DNA of 64,000 bases from Haliangium sp963772315 (GCA_963772315.1 CAVYWJ010000001.1:1-64000), one strand, 5' to 3'; shown: positions 23,519 to 33,537, counted from the first letter of the stretch. Made by a program: numbers and translations. Notes: generated from the letters alone by a model not told the origin.

Positions 23519-24364
23519 ATGGCTAGCTATCTACGACCTGATCGACTCGCTGATGCCTTGGCGGCGCTTGCCGCTGGTCCTCGTGCGATCGTGGCTGGAG
23601 GAACCAACTTCTATTCGGCACGGGTCGGTCAGCCGCTCGCCGAAGATGTCCTGGACATCAGCGGGTTGACGGAACTTCGCCGAATTAGCGATGAGGCAAC
23701 GGGGTGGCGCATCCCAGCCCTCGCCACCTGGACCGACCTGATCGAGGCCGAGCTGCCGCCCTTGTTCAACGGGCTCAAGCTCGCGGCCCGTGGTGTGGGC
23801 AGCAAACAGATCCAGAACGCCGGCACGATTTGCGGAAATCTGTGCAACGCCTCGGCATCGGCGGATGGGGTGCCGGCCCTGCTGGCGCTGGATGCCGAGG
23901 TGGAGCTGGTATCGTGCAAAGGCTCTCGCCGGCTGTGTGTCGCGGACTTCGTGACCGGCCACGGTACGACCGCGCGCCAGTTCGACGAGCTGGTCGTGGC
24001 GCTACGCGTGAACAGACCCCAGAACGCTGCACGTTCGACCTTTCTCAAGCTCGGCGCGCGCCGATACCTCGCCATCTCCATCGCCACGGTCGCCGTCGTG
24101 ATCGAGACCGACACAGCCGACACGATCGGCGCCGCGCGGATTGCGATCGGCGCGTGCTCGACTGTGGCGAAGCGCCTGCTTCAACTGGAGCGCGAGCTTG
24201 CTGGCCGCCGGCTCGAGCCTGGCCTGGTGGATCTCGTAAAAGATCATCACCTCGAGTTACTCGCCCCCATCAACGACATCCGCGGCAGCACAATCTATCG
24301 GTACGACGCCGCGCTGACGTTGACCAAGCGTGCACTGGCGCAGCTCGCGGAGTCATCAACATGA
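23519..24364 (+). CDS. Molybdenum hydroxylase FAD-binding subunit
   Basis: 281 residues of the CoxM/XdhB type. The N-terminal FAD motif is AIVAGGTNFY (about 23-32), followed by VGSKQIQNAGTICGNLCNAS, the conserved loop that covers the flavin, and the C-terminal CO-dehydrogenase flavoprotein domain with LGARRYLAISIAT. It passes electrons from the Fe-S clusters to an acceptor. The stop overlaps the start of the next gene (ATGA), so the two subunits are coupled. Confidence 0.9.
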   Translation: MASYLRPDRLADALAALAAGPRAIVAGGTNFYSARVGQPLAEDVLDISGLTELRRISDEATGWRIPALATWTDLIEAELPPLFNGLKLAARGVGSKQIQNAGTICGNLCNASASADGVPALLALDAEVELVSCKGSRRLCVADFVTGHGTTARQFDELVVALRVNRPQNAARSTFLKLGARRYLAISIATVAVVIETDTADTIGAARIAIGACSTVAKRLLQLERELAGRRLEPGLVDLVKDHHLELLAPINDIRGSTIYRYDAALTLTKRALAQLAESST

Positions 24365-27300
24365 CCGACACACGCATCGAATTTACACTCAACGGGGCAC
24401 CGGTTGCGGTGAGCGTCGATCCCATGACTCGTCTCGCCAGTACGTTGCGTGATGAGCTGCACCTGACCGGCACCAAGATCGGCTGCGACGCCGGCCATTG
24501 TGGCGCTTGCACGGTTCGCCTCGATGGCCGGCTGGTCTGCGCCTGCCTGGTGCCGATCGGCCAAGTCGCCGGCCGTGACGTCGTGACCGTCGAGGGGTTG
24601 GCGCGCGGCTGCAAGCTGAGCGCCCTGCAACAGGCCTTCCATGCACATGGAGCCGCGCAATGCGGGGCCTGCACGTCGGGGATGCTGATGGCCGCCGACG
24701 ATCTCCTGGCCCGTAGACCGAACCCGCGCGAAGCCGACGTGCTCGACGCGCTGGGCGGTGTGCTTTGCCGATGCACGGGCTATCGAAAGATCGTCGAAGC
24801 GGTGCTCTCCGTCGGCAGCGCGACGTCCACTCCGGCGCCGGCCGCGGGCGCGGCGGTCGGCGCTCGGCTGCCCAAGATCGACGGCCTCCCGAAGCTCACC
24901 GGCGCCGAGAAGTACACCGCCGATACCTTGCCGCACGATGCGCTGGTCTTGCGCGTGGTGCGCGCGCCGTTTTATCGCGCGCACTTCACGTTCGGCGACA
25001 TGGCCCCGCTGTACGAGCGATATCCCGGGCTGGTACAGATCCTGACCTGCAAGGATATCCCGGGCAAGAACCTCTACGGTATTGCGAGCATCAAGGACCA
25101 GCCGGTGCTCGCCGAGGGCGTCGTCAGGTATCGCGGCGAGGCGGTGGCCGCCCTGGTCGGTGACGCTGCGACGATCGCCTGTATCAGCGATGCCGACGTG
25201 CCGATCCACTGGGAAGCGCTCCCGCCGCTGCCGTTCGATGCGGCCATCGCGCCGGGGGCGGTCGCCCTGCATGCCGACAAGCCCGACAATGTATTGGTCA
25301 GAGGTCGCGTGGCGCGTGGCGATATCGAGGCAGCGTTTGCCAGTGCGGCGGTGACCGCTGAGGGCAGCTTCGAGACCGTCTTGGTAGAGCACGCTTACAT
25401 CGAGCCAGAAGCTGGATATGCGCGCCGTGTTGACGATCGGATCGAGATCGTCACCTGTACGCAGTCACCCTATATGTACCGCGACGAGATCGCGTCGATC
25501 ATGGGCCTGGCACCGGAGAAGGTGCGGATCATCTCCCCCGCGGTCGGTGGTGGTTTTGGCGGCAAGCTCGACCTCTCGCTGCAGCCGTTGGTCGCGACGG
25601 CGGCCTGGTTGCTGAACCGGCCCGTGCGTTGCGTCTACACGCGACCGGAGAGCATGGCGTCGTCATCAAAGCGCCACCCGGCGCGTATCGAGGCGAAGTT
25701 CGCCTGCGATGCCAAAGGCAAACTGACCGGCGTCGAATTCCACGGTGACTTCAACACTGGCGCGTATGCGTCGTGGGGGCCGACAGTCGCCAATCGCGTT
25801 CCCCTACACGCCATGGGGCCCTACGAAGTACCTGCCGTGAAGTGCACCAGCCGCGCGATCTACACCAGCGATCCGCCGGCCGGCGCGTTTCGCGGCTTCG
25901 GTGTCCCACAGACTGCGATCGCGCATGAAGCATTGATGGATGAGCTGGCTCACTCGCTCGGCATCGACGAGCTCGAATTCCGTGCCATCAACGTGCTGCG
26001 CCACGGGTCAACGACCGCGAGCGGCCAGAAGTTGGAAGCGAGCGTCGGCATTGGCCAGTGCCTCGATGCATTGCGGCCGCGCTGGCGTGAGCTACGCGCG
26101 GCCGCGGAGGACTTTAATCGCCGGGGCGGCACGTTGCGGCGCGGCGTCGGCATCGGCTGCATGTGGTTCGGCATCGGCAACACGTCGCTGACCAATCCCT
26201 CGATCATGAAGGTTGGTCTCGCCCCCGATGGCGCGGTCACGCTCTACAGCGGTGCCCTCGATATCGGCCAAGGGTCGAACACGGTCATGATGCAGATCTG
26301 CGCTGACGCGTTGCGCGTGCCGATCGCGCAATTGCGCCTGGTCGCCGGCGATTCAGCTCTCACCGCAGACGCCGGTAAGACCTCGGCCTCGCGTCAGACC
26401 TATGTGTCGGGCAACGCGGCCAAGCGTGCCGGCGAGGATCTGCGCCGTCAGATCCTCGAGCTCGGCAACGTGGACGAGGACGCGACGATCGAGCTGGGCG
26501 ATGGCGTGGTCACGTTGCGCGGCAACGCTATTACGAGCGTGATCGATCTCTCAAAATTTCCAGTCGCGGAACATGGCAACGTGCTGATGGGTACGGGGCA
26601 CTTCGATCCGCCGACCACGCAGCTCGATGAGGACGGCCAGGGTGTCCCCTATTCGACCTACGCTTTCGCGGCACAGATCGCCGAGGTCGAAGTCGATATC
26701 GAGCTCGGAACCACCAAGATGCGGCGCATCGTCGCCGCTCACGATGTCGGCCGCGCGATCAACCCGAGTCTGGTGGAAGGGCAAATTCAAGGCGGCGTAG
26801 CGCAGGGGATCGGCATGGCGCTCATGGAAGAATATGTTCCGGGGCGCACCGAGAATCTGCACGATTACATCATTCCGACCATCGGTGACGTGCCGGAGAT
26901 CGAATGCATCCTGGTCGAGGATCCCGAGCCGCTGGGCCCATACGGCGCCAAAGGTGTCGGCGAGCCGTCGCTGGTCCCGACGCCACCGTCGATCCTGGCC
27001 GCTATCCGCCATGCGACGGGCGTGCGCATCCGCCGCGTGCCCGCGACACCGAGCCGCGTACGTGCTGCCTTGCGCGAGGCCGCCACCACCGGCCCACAGG
27101 TCGTTCCCCAGCTCGCAGGCGTCTACGACGGCGTGCACACGTACCCGTCCTGGCGCGACACCGTGACGCTCAACGCCGACGGCAGTTACGCGCGCGGAAA
27201 CGGTGACCCTGGCACGTGGACCTTCGACGGCAAGACGCTCGTCTTGAAGTGGAAGAAGTGGGACCCCGAGACCGTCCTGTTCAAGGGCGTTGACAAGTTC

Positions 27301-27609
27301 CAGTCCGAAAATGGGCGCTTCACTTTGACCTCGCGAAGGAAGACCGACACGGCTGCGCTCGTGGGTGTGTACGACGGCGTGCATCCTGATTGGAGCGATA
27401 GCGTCACGCTGAAAGAGGACGGAACCTACGCTCGCGGCAACGGCGATCCGGGCGTGTGGATCTTCGACGGCAAAGTGCTCGTCCTGTTCTGGACGAACCG
27501 GGGCCGGGAGCTCGTCACGTTGAAGAGCGCTGGCGAGTTTCAGTCTCCTGACGGCAGTTTCCGTCTCAAGAAGCGCCGTGCTCCGCCTGCGCCGACGCCG
27601 AAACCGTGA
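24361..27609 (+). CDS. Fused 2Fe-2S/molybdopterin hydroxylase subunit (nicotinate or xanthine dehydrogenase-like) with duplicated C-terminal module
   Basis: 1082 residues. Residues 1-160 carry two 2Fe-2S domains (GCDAGHCGACTVRLDG; CGACTSGM and CRCTGYRKI). The large molybdopterin subunit follows: hammerhead domain with LPKLTGAEKYTADT, GGGFGGKLDL, PAGAFRGFGVPQ and the catalytic Glu in GAKGVGEPSL. Unusually, about 160 more residues follow: two copies (about 918-995 and 1000-1075) of a beta module, VYDGVH...DTVTL..DGSYARGNGDPG.W.FDGK.LVL. Such enzymes hydroxylate N-heterocycles with water. With pncA next door, nicotinate to 6-hydroxynicotinate is the best guess; xanthine or another purine remains possible. 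Confidence 0.85.
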   Translation: MTDTRIEFTLNGAPVAVSVDPMTRLASTLRDELHLTGTKIGCDAGHCGACTVRLDGRLVCACLVPIGQVAGRDVVTVEGLARGCKLSALQQAFHAHGAAQCGACTSGMLMAADDLLARRPNPREADVLDALGGVLCRCTGYRKIVEAVLSVGSATSTPAPAAGAAVGARLPKIDGLPKLTGAEKYTADTLPHDALVLRVVRAPFYRAHFTFGDMAPLYERYPGLVQILTCKDIPGKNLYGIASIKDQPVLAEGVVRYRGEAVAALVGDAATIACISDADVPIHWEALPPLPFDAAIAPGAVALHADKPDNVLVRGRVARGDIEAAFASAAVTAEGSFETVLVEHAYIEPEAGYARRVDDRIEIVTCTQSPYMYRDEIASIMGLAPEKVRIISPAVGGGFGGKLDLSLQPLVATAAWLLNRPVRCVYTRPESMASSSKRHPARIEAKFACDAKGKLTGVEFHGDFNTGAYASWGPTVANRVPLHAMGPYEVPAVKCTSRAIYTSDPPAGAFRGFGVPQTAIAHEALMDELAHSLGIDELEFRAINVLRHGSTTASGQKLEASVGIGQCLDALRPRWRELRAAAEDFNRRGGTLRRGVGIGCMWFGIGNTSLTNPSIMKVGLAPDGAVTLYSGALDIGQGSNTVMMQICADALRVPIAQLRLVAGDSALTADAGKTSASRQTYVSGNAAKRAGEDLRRQILELGNVDEDATIELGDGVVTLRGNAITSVIDLSKFPVAEHGNVLMGTGHFDPPTTQLDEDGQGVPYSTYAFAAQIAEVEVDIELGTTKMRRIVAAHDVGRAINPSLVEGQIQGGVAQGIGMALMEEYVPGRTENLHDYIIPTIGDVPEIECILVEDPEPLGPYGAKGVGEPSLVPTPPSILAAIRHATGVRIRRVPATPSRVRAALREAATTGPQVVPQLAGVYDGVHTYPSWRDTVTLNADGSYARGNGDPGTWTFDGKTLVLKWKKWDPETVLFKGVDKFQSENGRFTLTSRRKTDTAALVGVYDGVHPDWSDSVTLKEDGTYARGNGDPGVWIFDGKVLVLFWTNRGRELVTLKSAGEFQSPDGSFRLKKRRAPPAPTPKP

Positions 27610-28133
27610 CCGGCCGTCGGCCTCGGAGCTCGTATCGGTGTTGTCTTCGAGCGCAGGGCCGTCGTGTTCGTAATGTACGAAAAGTCGATCGACGCCATCG
27701 CGCAGCCCGATGTCATCTAGCGCATTCTGTACCATCTGGATCTGCCCAACCGCGCCGCCCTCGTGCTCGCGCGCCCCGCCAGCCCAGGTTGACCGCCCTG
27801 CGACGATGGCTGCATGTAAGACCCTGGGCTGCTGCATCGAAGAAGCCCGGTGTACCAAGTGAGTCGGGGCACACGTAAGTCCTGCAGTAGATCACCTGTC
27901 TATATTTTCGTAACCATAATTACAGCAATGGGCCGGGATTGTGCCCGCGCCACACCATCCAGTACACTGCCCGCTCGGCAAATGTCAGCTTCGAATTACC
28001 TATGCGCCGAACTACCGCGCCCCGAACTGACGGCCGCTTGTCGACTGTGGCGTACGCGCACACGCCGCGATCCATGCTTGGATCACTGACTTCTTTGTAG
28101 TAGCCACCGACCGCGGTTGCTAGGTTCAGGTCG
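27610..28133. other. Intergenic region with a possible transposase tail
   Basis: Around 27690-27780 the plus strand reads IAQPDVI, a stop, then RILYHLDLPNRA, which resembles the C-terminal end seen in several transposase families. The rest, including an AT-richer part at 27890-27950 that may hold the promoter of the MEDS gene, shows no gene. Confidence 0.4.
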
Positions 28134-28739
28134 ATGTCCCTCGCAAGCTCTCTCGCTCACGCCCAGCTTCGAAATCACTTCCACGCCTGCGCCTTCGTCA
28201 GCAGTGCAGAGGAAGAACGCGCTGTCATCGATCCGTTTTTCCTCGAAGGCCTGCGTCGCCGCGAGAAGGCGGTCTACATCGTGGATCCCGCGCATCGCGA
28301 TCAGCACGAAGCGCGACTGCGCGCCGGATCTCCGTCGTCCGATCTCGTCGACGTGACCACCTGGAACGAGCAGCACCTGAAGGGCGGCTCGTTCGATCAG
28401 GACCGCATGATGGCCGCGCTCGAGGAGCTCATTCGCGATCACGCCGCGACGGGCGAGCCGCCGATGCGTCTCGTCGGTCAGATGGGCTGGGTCTTCTCTT
28501 CGCCGCCGGGGATCGAGCAACTGGTGGCGTACGAAGCGAGCGTCAACGAAGTGCTCAACCGCGGCAAGACACCGACGGTGTGTGTCTACGACGTGCGCAA
28601 GCTGAGCGGCTCGTTGATGATGGATCTCCTGCGCGCACACCCGCTGACCGTGATGAACGGCGTGCTCCACGAGAACCCGTTCTACACCCCGGCCGAAGAG
28701 ATGCTGGCGGAGCTCGAGAAGCGGAGAGTTGCGAGCTGA
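28134..28739 (+). CDS. MEDS-domain sensor protein
   Basis: 201 residues. The fold pattern (HACAFVSSAEEERAVIDPFF, KAVYIVDPAHR, GMW-like stretch MGWVFSSPPG, YEASVNEVL, CVYDVRKL, HPLTVMNGVLHENPFY) fits the MEDS domain found in DcmR-type and histidine-kinase sensor proteins. It is thought to sense small molecules or redox state. It has no transmembrane segment and no output domain, so it presumably works with the kinase whose gene overlaps its 3' end. Confidence 0.75.
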   Translation: MSLASSLAHAQLRNHFHACAFVSSAEEERAVIDPFFLEGLRRREKAVYIVDPAHRDQHEARLRAGSPSSDLVDVTTWNEQHLKGGSFDQDRMMAALEELIRDHAATGEPPMRLVGQMGWVFSSPPGIEQLVAYEASVNEVLNRGKTPTVCVYDVRKLSGSLMMDLLRAHPLTVMNGVLHENPFYTPAEEMLAELEKRRVAS

Positions 28740-30312
28740 CGACGTGCCTCCTTCGGGCGATTCCAGTGGGGGGCAGGATCGGCTCAAGCGCTGTATCCGC
28801 GACCTCGCCGCGCTGACCGCGCTGCCTTCGTTGTGCATCGGCCGAACGCCCGAAGAATCTCTCGACGTCCTGATCGATGCGTTGCCAACGGCGCTCGACT
28901 GCGACCTCGTATATTTCGTCTTGCCGGGGCAGCCGCCACACGAGCGAGCTTCGCTCTATCGCGCGCAGCCGGCGCAGGAGCAACTCGACGAGATCCGCGC
29001 GATCACGGCGAACGACTCCGACGGTGCCGACGTGGCGGCCTTCGTCGGAGACGCGAGGCTGTCGTGCATCGAGGCCGAGGTCCCGATGGGTGCGCAGCGC
29101 GGCCGGCTGCTGGCCGGTCGACGGTCCGGCCTCGATGCCGAGACCGATCGGGTCTTGATTCGTACCGCCGCCAATCTGATCGGCACCATCATCGAGAACG
29201 CGAATGTGCTCGAGGTGGCCCGGCACAAGGACGACTTCCTGGCGATGCTCGGGCACGAGCTGCGGAACCCGCTCGCCCCGATCGTCACGGCGGTCGAGCT
29301 GCTCCAGGTGAACCCGTCCGCCAGTCGCGAACGCGACGTGATCGAGCGGCACACGCAGCACCTCGTGCGGATGGTCGACGACTTGCTCGACATCTCGCGT
29401 GTGACCCGCGGCCACGTCGAGCTGAGACGCGAGTACGTGACGCTCTCCTCGGTGCTGCAGCGGGCGGTGGAGATGGCTTCGCCGCTGCTGACGCGCAATC
29501 GGCATCAGCTCCAGGTCGGGGACGCGCAGGGCGTCATGTTGCAGGGCGATCCGATCCGGCTGGCGCAGATCTTCGGCAACCTGCTGACGAACGCGGCGAA
29601 GTTCACGCCGCCAGGCGGTCGCATCGACGTGCTGGTGACCCACTCGACCGATCGCGTCCGCATCGTCGTGCGAGATACCGGGTGCGGCATCGCGAAGGAC
29701 CAGATGCAGCGGATCTTCGAGCCATTCGTGCAGGCCGACCGCGCGCGCGACGTCTTGCGCGGTGGTCTAGGTCTCGGATTGGCGATCGTCCGGAACCTCG
29801 TCGGGCGGCACGGCGGGACGATCTCCGTCCATAGCGAAGGTCGAGGACACGGCGCGACCTTCACGGTCGAGCTGCCTACCGTGACGATGGCCAGCGCCCC
29901 GGCGCCGGCGCCCGCGCCGAAGCCCTCCGACGCGCGCGCGCAGGTTCGCGTGCTCGTCGTCGACGACAACACGGACATTGCCGATCTGCTGAGTGAAGCG
30001 CTGCAGGGTCTGGGCTTTCAGACGGCGGTCGCAAACGACGGCAAGAACGCGCTGAGCAGCTGGCGCCAGTTCCAGCCGCACGCGGGGATCCTCGATGTCG
30101 GGCTGCCCGACATCGACGGCTACGAGGTGGCGCGGATGATCCGGACCGAGTTCGGATCGGCTGCGACGCTGATCGCCGTCACTGGCTACGGTCAGCCGAC
30201 CGATCGCCTGCGCTCGTCGGATGCTGGCTTCGACTGCCACCTCGTGAAGCCAGTGAGCATCCTGGAGCTGGTGAAGGCACTCGATCAGCGCGCCGTTCGC
30301 AGCAAGTCCTAG
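28729..30312 (+). CDS. Hybrid histidine kinase (GAF-HisKA-HATPase-receiver)
   Basis: About 527 residues. A GAF-like sensor (about 15-155) is followed by HisKA with the phosphorylatable His in LGHELRNPLAPI (about 178), HATPase_c with NLLTNAAKF, DTGCGIAKDQ and GGLGLGLAIV, an Ala/Pro linker, and a receiver domain with VVDDNTDIAD, the acceptor Asp in ILDVGLPDIDG and the Lys in HLVKPVS. The listed start is a TTG overlapping the MEDS stop; a GTG at 28744 is an alternative. It is cytoplasmic. With the MEDS protein it forms a two-component pair; no target gene is adjacent. Confidence 0.85.
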   Translation: MRADDVPPSGDSSGGQDRLKRCIRDLAALTALPSLCIGRTPEESLDVLIDALPTALDCDLVYFVLPGQPPHERASLYRAQPAQEQLDEIRAITANDSDGADVAAFVGDARLSCIEAEVPMGAQRGRLLAGRRSGLDAETDRVLIRTAANLIGTIIENANVLEVARHKDDFLAMLGHELRNPLAPIVTAVELLQVNPSASRERDVIERHTQHLVRMVDDLLDISRVTRGHVELRREYVTLSSVLQRAVEMASPLLTRNRHQLQVGDAQGVMLQGDPIRLAQIFGNLLTNAAKFTPPGGRIDVLVTHSTDRVRIVVRDTGCGIAKDQMQRIFEPFVQADRARDVLRGGLGLGLAIVRNLVGRHGGTISVHSEGRGHGATFTVELPTVTMASAPAPAPAPKPSDARAQVRVLVVDDNTDIADLLSEALQGLGFQTAVANDGKNALSSWRQFQPHAGILDVGLPDIDGYEVARMIRTEFGSAATLIAVTGYGQPTDRLRSSDAGFDCHLVKPVSILELVKALDQRAVRSKS

Positions 30313-30417
30313 CGGCGGCACCGGAACCGCCGTCGAGGTGGCGTGTGTATACTGGCGAGTAGTGCACGTCGGGGACGTGGTTCGCAGTAGACGATCGATC
30401 CAGACCCACCGGCGACG

Positions 30418-30495
30418 TGTTCAGGCCGCCTGCCGGTGGTAGAAGCGCAGGAGCCCGCCGATGCGCTCGCGGCAAACGATCGGTCCGGCGCCCGC
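30418..30495 (-). pseudogene. Remnant R5 of the integrase-type transposase
   Basis: The minus strand ends as GPIVCRERIGGLLRFYHRQ followed by Ala-Ala and a stop, the same terminal peptide as in R1-R3. It cuts off the 5' part of the sigma-factor gene behind it. Confidence 0.7.
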
Positions 30496-30642
30496 GGCAT
30501 TGGCTGGCGGCTCGATGAGCCGGCCCACGAGGCGGAGGTGGCGACGCGGCTGAATGAACCGCTCAGCACCATCAAGACGCGCATCCGCTCCGGCATGCAC
30601 AAGCTGCGGCAGGTGTTAGCCGCGGGGGAGAGCAAGCCGTGA
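30496..30642 (+). pseudogene. ECF sigma factor, C-terminal fragment
   Basis: The remaining codons read EVATRLNEPLSTIKTRIRSG and MHKLRQVLAAGE, the second half of sigma region 4 (the -35 recognition helix). Everything upstream is replaced by remnant R5. The stop overlaps the start of the anti-sigma gene (GTGA), the usual arrangement of ECF/ChrR pairs. Confidence 0.7.
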
Positions 30643-31174
30643 ACGCTTGCAGCCAGCTTGAGTTGGTGTCTGCCTACGCCATGCCGCCGAGGTGCTGGCC
30701 TTCGAAGCCCACCTCTCCTCTTGCGAGCACTGCCGGCGCGAGCTGCAGGCGCTGCGTCCGGTCGTCGACGCGTTCGCTGCGTGGCCCGTCAACGTCCTGC
30801 GTCCGACCGCCTCGCTGTAGGGCCGGTTCGCGCAGCGCATCGCGGCGGAGACCGGCAAGGCTCCGGTCCTGCCGCCGGCACAGCGGTACCAGGGGCCGGA
30901 GTGGGAAGAAGTCGCGCCTGGCATCTTCTGTAAGCTGCTGGCGGACGATGCAGAGCAGCACCGCGTGAGCATGCTGGTGCGCCTGCTGCCGGGCGTCGAA
31001 TATCCGCTGGGGGAGCTTCATCTCCTCGACGGCGAGCTCTGGATCGATGATCGCAAGCTGTACCCCCCCGGGGGGATAACCGGGCGAAGGCGCCCACCAG
31101 CGACAAGCGCGTCTGGAGCGAGAGCGGCTGCACCTGCGTCCTCATCACCAGCACGAAAAGACATTCTCAGCTGA
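30639..31174 (+). pseudogene. ChrR-like zinc anti-sigma factor (degenerate)
   Basis: The pieces align as one gene: start VNACSQLELVSAY; then, one frame away, EVLAFEAHLSSCEHCRREL with the zinc-binding Cys pair; a TAG stop at about 30818; then GPEWEEVAPGIFCKLLADD and the cupin part LVRLLPGVEYPLGELHLLDG; then, after a C7G6 run near 31064-31076, a further shift to RVWSESGCTCVLITS. The cupin metal-binding His cluster is missing. Together with the truncated sigma gene this switch is dead. Confidence 0.7.
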
Positions 31175-31408
31175 TGATGTGCGCTATGACGCTCTTGGCA
31201 GGCGAACAGGCTGTGCCGCTTTGGGAGACTGGCGGTACGGTGCTTTGGCCATTGTGCCTGGTTCCGCATGCTCGGAACGGTCCCGTAGATGAAATGAGCT
31301 CTGCACGCGCACGTAGGACTCGTCCCAGGCAACAGAAATCACAGAAGGCGTTCGACACACAGCGATGAAAGTCGAGGGTTCATTTCCGAGCCGTCCGGCA
31401 TTCGCAAC

Positions 31409-31792
31409 TTGATCTCGGACGCGTCAAAGTTTGATTGCATGCATTCCGGGCCAAGGCACAGGTTGTACCGCTCCACGACGGGCGACGTCGAGGTTGTCGT
31501 AAAAACGACGGCGGCTGAGCTGCCGGGCGCCAATGCCGTGGCGTCTCTTCGCCGCGAATATGAGTACCTGCGAGACCTCGATGTACCAGGCGTCGTCAAG
31601 GTCCTTGGGCTGACGCAGATGGGTGGTCGGCCGGCGCTCCTGATGGCGAACGCAGGGGAAACCAGCCTCGCCGAGCTCATCCGTGGAGCGGCGCTCTCGA
31701 CAGGGGATTTCCTGGAGGTGGCGGCTCAGCTCGCGGACACCGTCGCGCATCTCCATCGAGCTCGCATCGTTCATCGCGACATCAACCCTAGC
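31409..31792 (+). pseudogene. Giant hybrid Ser/Thr-His kinase, 5' part (interrupted)
   Basis: Encodes the first lobe of a PknB-type kinase: a Lys region in DVEVVVKTT, hinge LLMANAGETSLAELI, then IVHRDINPS, where a transposon enters. The frame ends on a stop 12 bp inside the transposon. The listed start is a TTG; the ATG at 31439 is an alternative. Removing 31793-35660 joins it exactly to NIVWD at 35661. Confidence 0.85.
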
Positions 31793-31885
31793 TGTCGTTG
31801 TTGAACACTGAACGCCGCCAGGGGGCCGAGAAAAGGCGGACGGCGGGCGCCCGCGCGGACCACCTGGCAAGGCAGGTTCGGAGCG

Positions 31886-33406
31886 ATGACACAGAGCAGC
31901 AATCGAAGGCTGCGGCGATACGATGCGAAGCAGCGGGCGGCGGTGCTGGAGACAGCGCGAGCGTGCGGGGTGGTGGAGGCGCTGCGCCGGCACGGAGTGC
32001 CCAAGGGCACGCTGTACAAGTGGGTCGCGCGGGCGTACGAGGAGGAGGGGGCGGAGCAATGGCCGCTGTACCGGCGCTACGAGGTCTGTGAGTGGCCGGC
32101 GAGGGAGGAAGCCGGCACGGAGGCGGATGCCGTGCGCGAGCCGGCGAGCCGAGCGGAGGAGCCGCCGACCGCCTGCGCGAGCGATGGCGAGGCAGACGCG
32201 GTCGATGAGCGGGGCACGTTCGAGCAGGCCCCCGTGGCAGTGCGCGAGGTCGCGGCGCAGGACGAGGCAGCAGCGCAAGACGCAGCCGCGAGCGCGGACA
32301 CGGCCGGGTCCGTGGACGCGCCGGTACCGAGCGCTGCATCGATATTGGACGATGGTCCTAGAAAGCGCAGACGCGTGGCGAAGCGGTACACGCCGTCGCA
32401 GCGGGCCGTGGCGCTGGCGTATGCGGCCGAGCACGGGGTGAGCGCGGCGGCGGCGAAGCTGGGGATGAGCCGCCCGATGGTGTACGCGTGGCGCAGGCAG
32501 CAGGAGCGGGCCCGGGCGGGGCTGGGGCCGTCGCCGACCGAGGGGCCGGATCCGGCGGACATCGAGGCGCAGCGCGATCGCGAGATCCTGGCCGAGTGGC
32601 ATCGGCAACCAGGGCTGGGACCAAGCCAGATCCAGAAGCAGCTGCGCCGTCGGCAGGTCAAGGTCGCGGTGGGCACGGTGCGCGAGGTGATGATCGAGGC
32701 CGGGTACCGGCCGCCGCGGGTGAAGGCGCGCGAGCACGACGAGCGCTTCGAGGCGGTGCGCCCCAATCAGCTCTGGCACATGGATTTCGTACACAGGTAC
32801 ATCAACCGCGCCAAGGTGTACGTGCTGATCCTGCAGGATGACTGCTCGCGCTACGTCGTTGGCTGGGGGGTGGCCGAGGGCGAGCAGTCGGACGCGGTCA
32901 TCGAGAGCTTCGAGACCGCGACGGAGCTGCATGGGCGGCCGGAGATGATGCTGCACGACCGGGGGGCGGCGTTCTGGGCCTGGCGCGGGATCAGCCGCTT
33001 CACGACGCTGCTGACGGAGATGGGCATCGAGCAGATCGCGGCCAAACACAAGGAGTGGAACGGCAAGGTGGAGCGCCTCAACGCCACCCTGCACAAGGAG
33101 CTCTTCGACGCGCGCAAGTTCGACAGCGTGTCCGATATGAGGCGAGGTCTGGCCGAGTACCTGCACTGGTACAATCACCAGCGCACGCACCAGGCGCTCG
33201 CCGGCGGCTTGCTGGTGCCGGCCGATCGCTACTTCGGGCGGCACCAGGAGGTGCTGGCGCGCCTCCAGGCCGGCCTGGCCCAGGATGACAGCGACCCGCT
33301 CGGGCTGCGCGGGCGCGACACGGCCCTGTTCCAGGTGGTGAACAAGGACGGCGCGCTCGAGGTGTGGTTCCTGGGCCAGCGGCTGCTGTCGCTGCCGCGG
33401 CCCTGA
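31886..33406 (+). CDS. IS3/IS481-like DDE transposase with two helix-turn-helix regions
   Basis: 506 residues, single ORF. The first DNA-binding region is near residues 10-50 (RHGVPKGTLYKWVARAYEE). A long acidic, Ala-rich linker (about 70-150) follows, then a second HTH near 160-205 (AAAKLGMSRPMVYAWRRQQ). The rve core has Asp in LWHMDFVHRY (about 299), Asp in MLHDRGAAF (about 358) and Glu in NGKVERLN (about 396), then YNHQRTHQAL. About 50 C-terminal residues after the core (ALFQVVNKDGALEVWFLGQR) form an extra beta segment. Intact. Confidence 0.85.
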   Translation: MTQSSNRRLRRYDAKQRAAVLETARACGVVEALRRHGVPKGTLYKWVARAYEEEGAEQWPLYRRYEVCEWPAREEAGTEADAVREPASRAEEPPTACASDGEADAVDERGTFEQAPVAVREVAAQDEAAAQDAAASADTAGSVDAPVPSAASILDDGPRKRRRVAKRYTPSQRAVALAYAAEHGVSAAAAKLGMSRPMVYAWRRQQERARAGLGPSPTEGPDPADIEAQRDREILAEWHRQPGLGPSQIQKQLRRRQVKVAVGTVREVMIEAGYRPPRVKAREHDERFEAVRPNQLWHMDFVHRYINRAKVYVLILQDDCSRYVVGWGVAEGEQSDAVIESFETATELHGRPEMMLHDRGAAFWAWRGISRFTTLLTEMGIEQIAAKHKEWNGKVERLNATLHKELFDARKFDSVSDMRRGLAEYLHWYNHQRTHQALAGGLLVPADRYFGRHQEVLARLQAGLAQDDSDPLGLRGRDTALFQVVNKDGALEVWFLGQRLLSLPRP

Positions 33407-33537
33407 ACGGCGCGGCCGATCCCCTTTCCGGCGGCCCCGGGGGGCGGCACTGCGTTTGCCGCGCGACACGGCCGCGCGGTTCTGTTACGGACGCGGCCAG
33501 GAGCAGGTCATGGCTGGCGCTGCTCTTGTGCCCAATC

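Noticed and set aside
26551..27858. 435-codon minus-strand frame
   Set aside because: Shadow of the molybdenum hydroxylase subunit.
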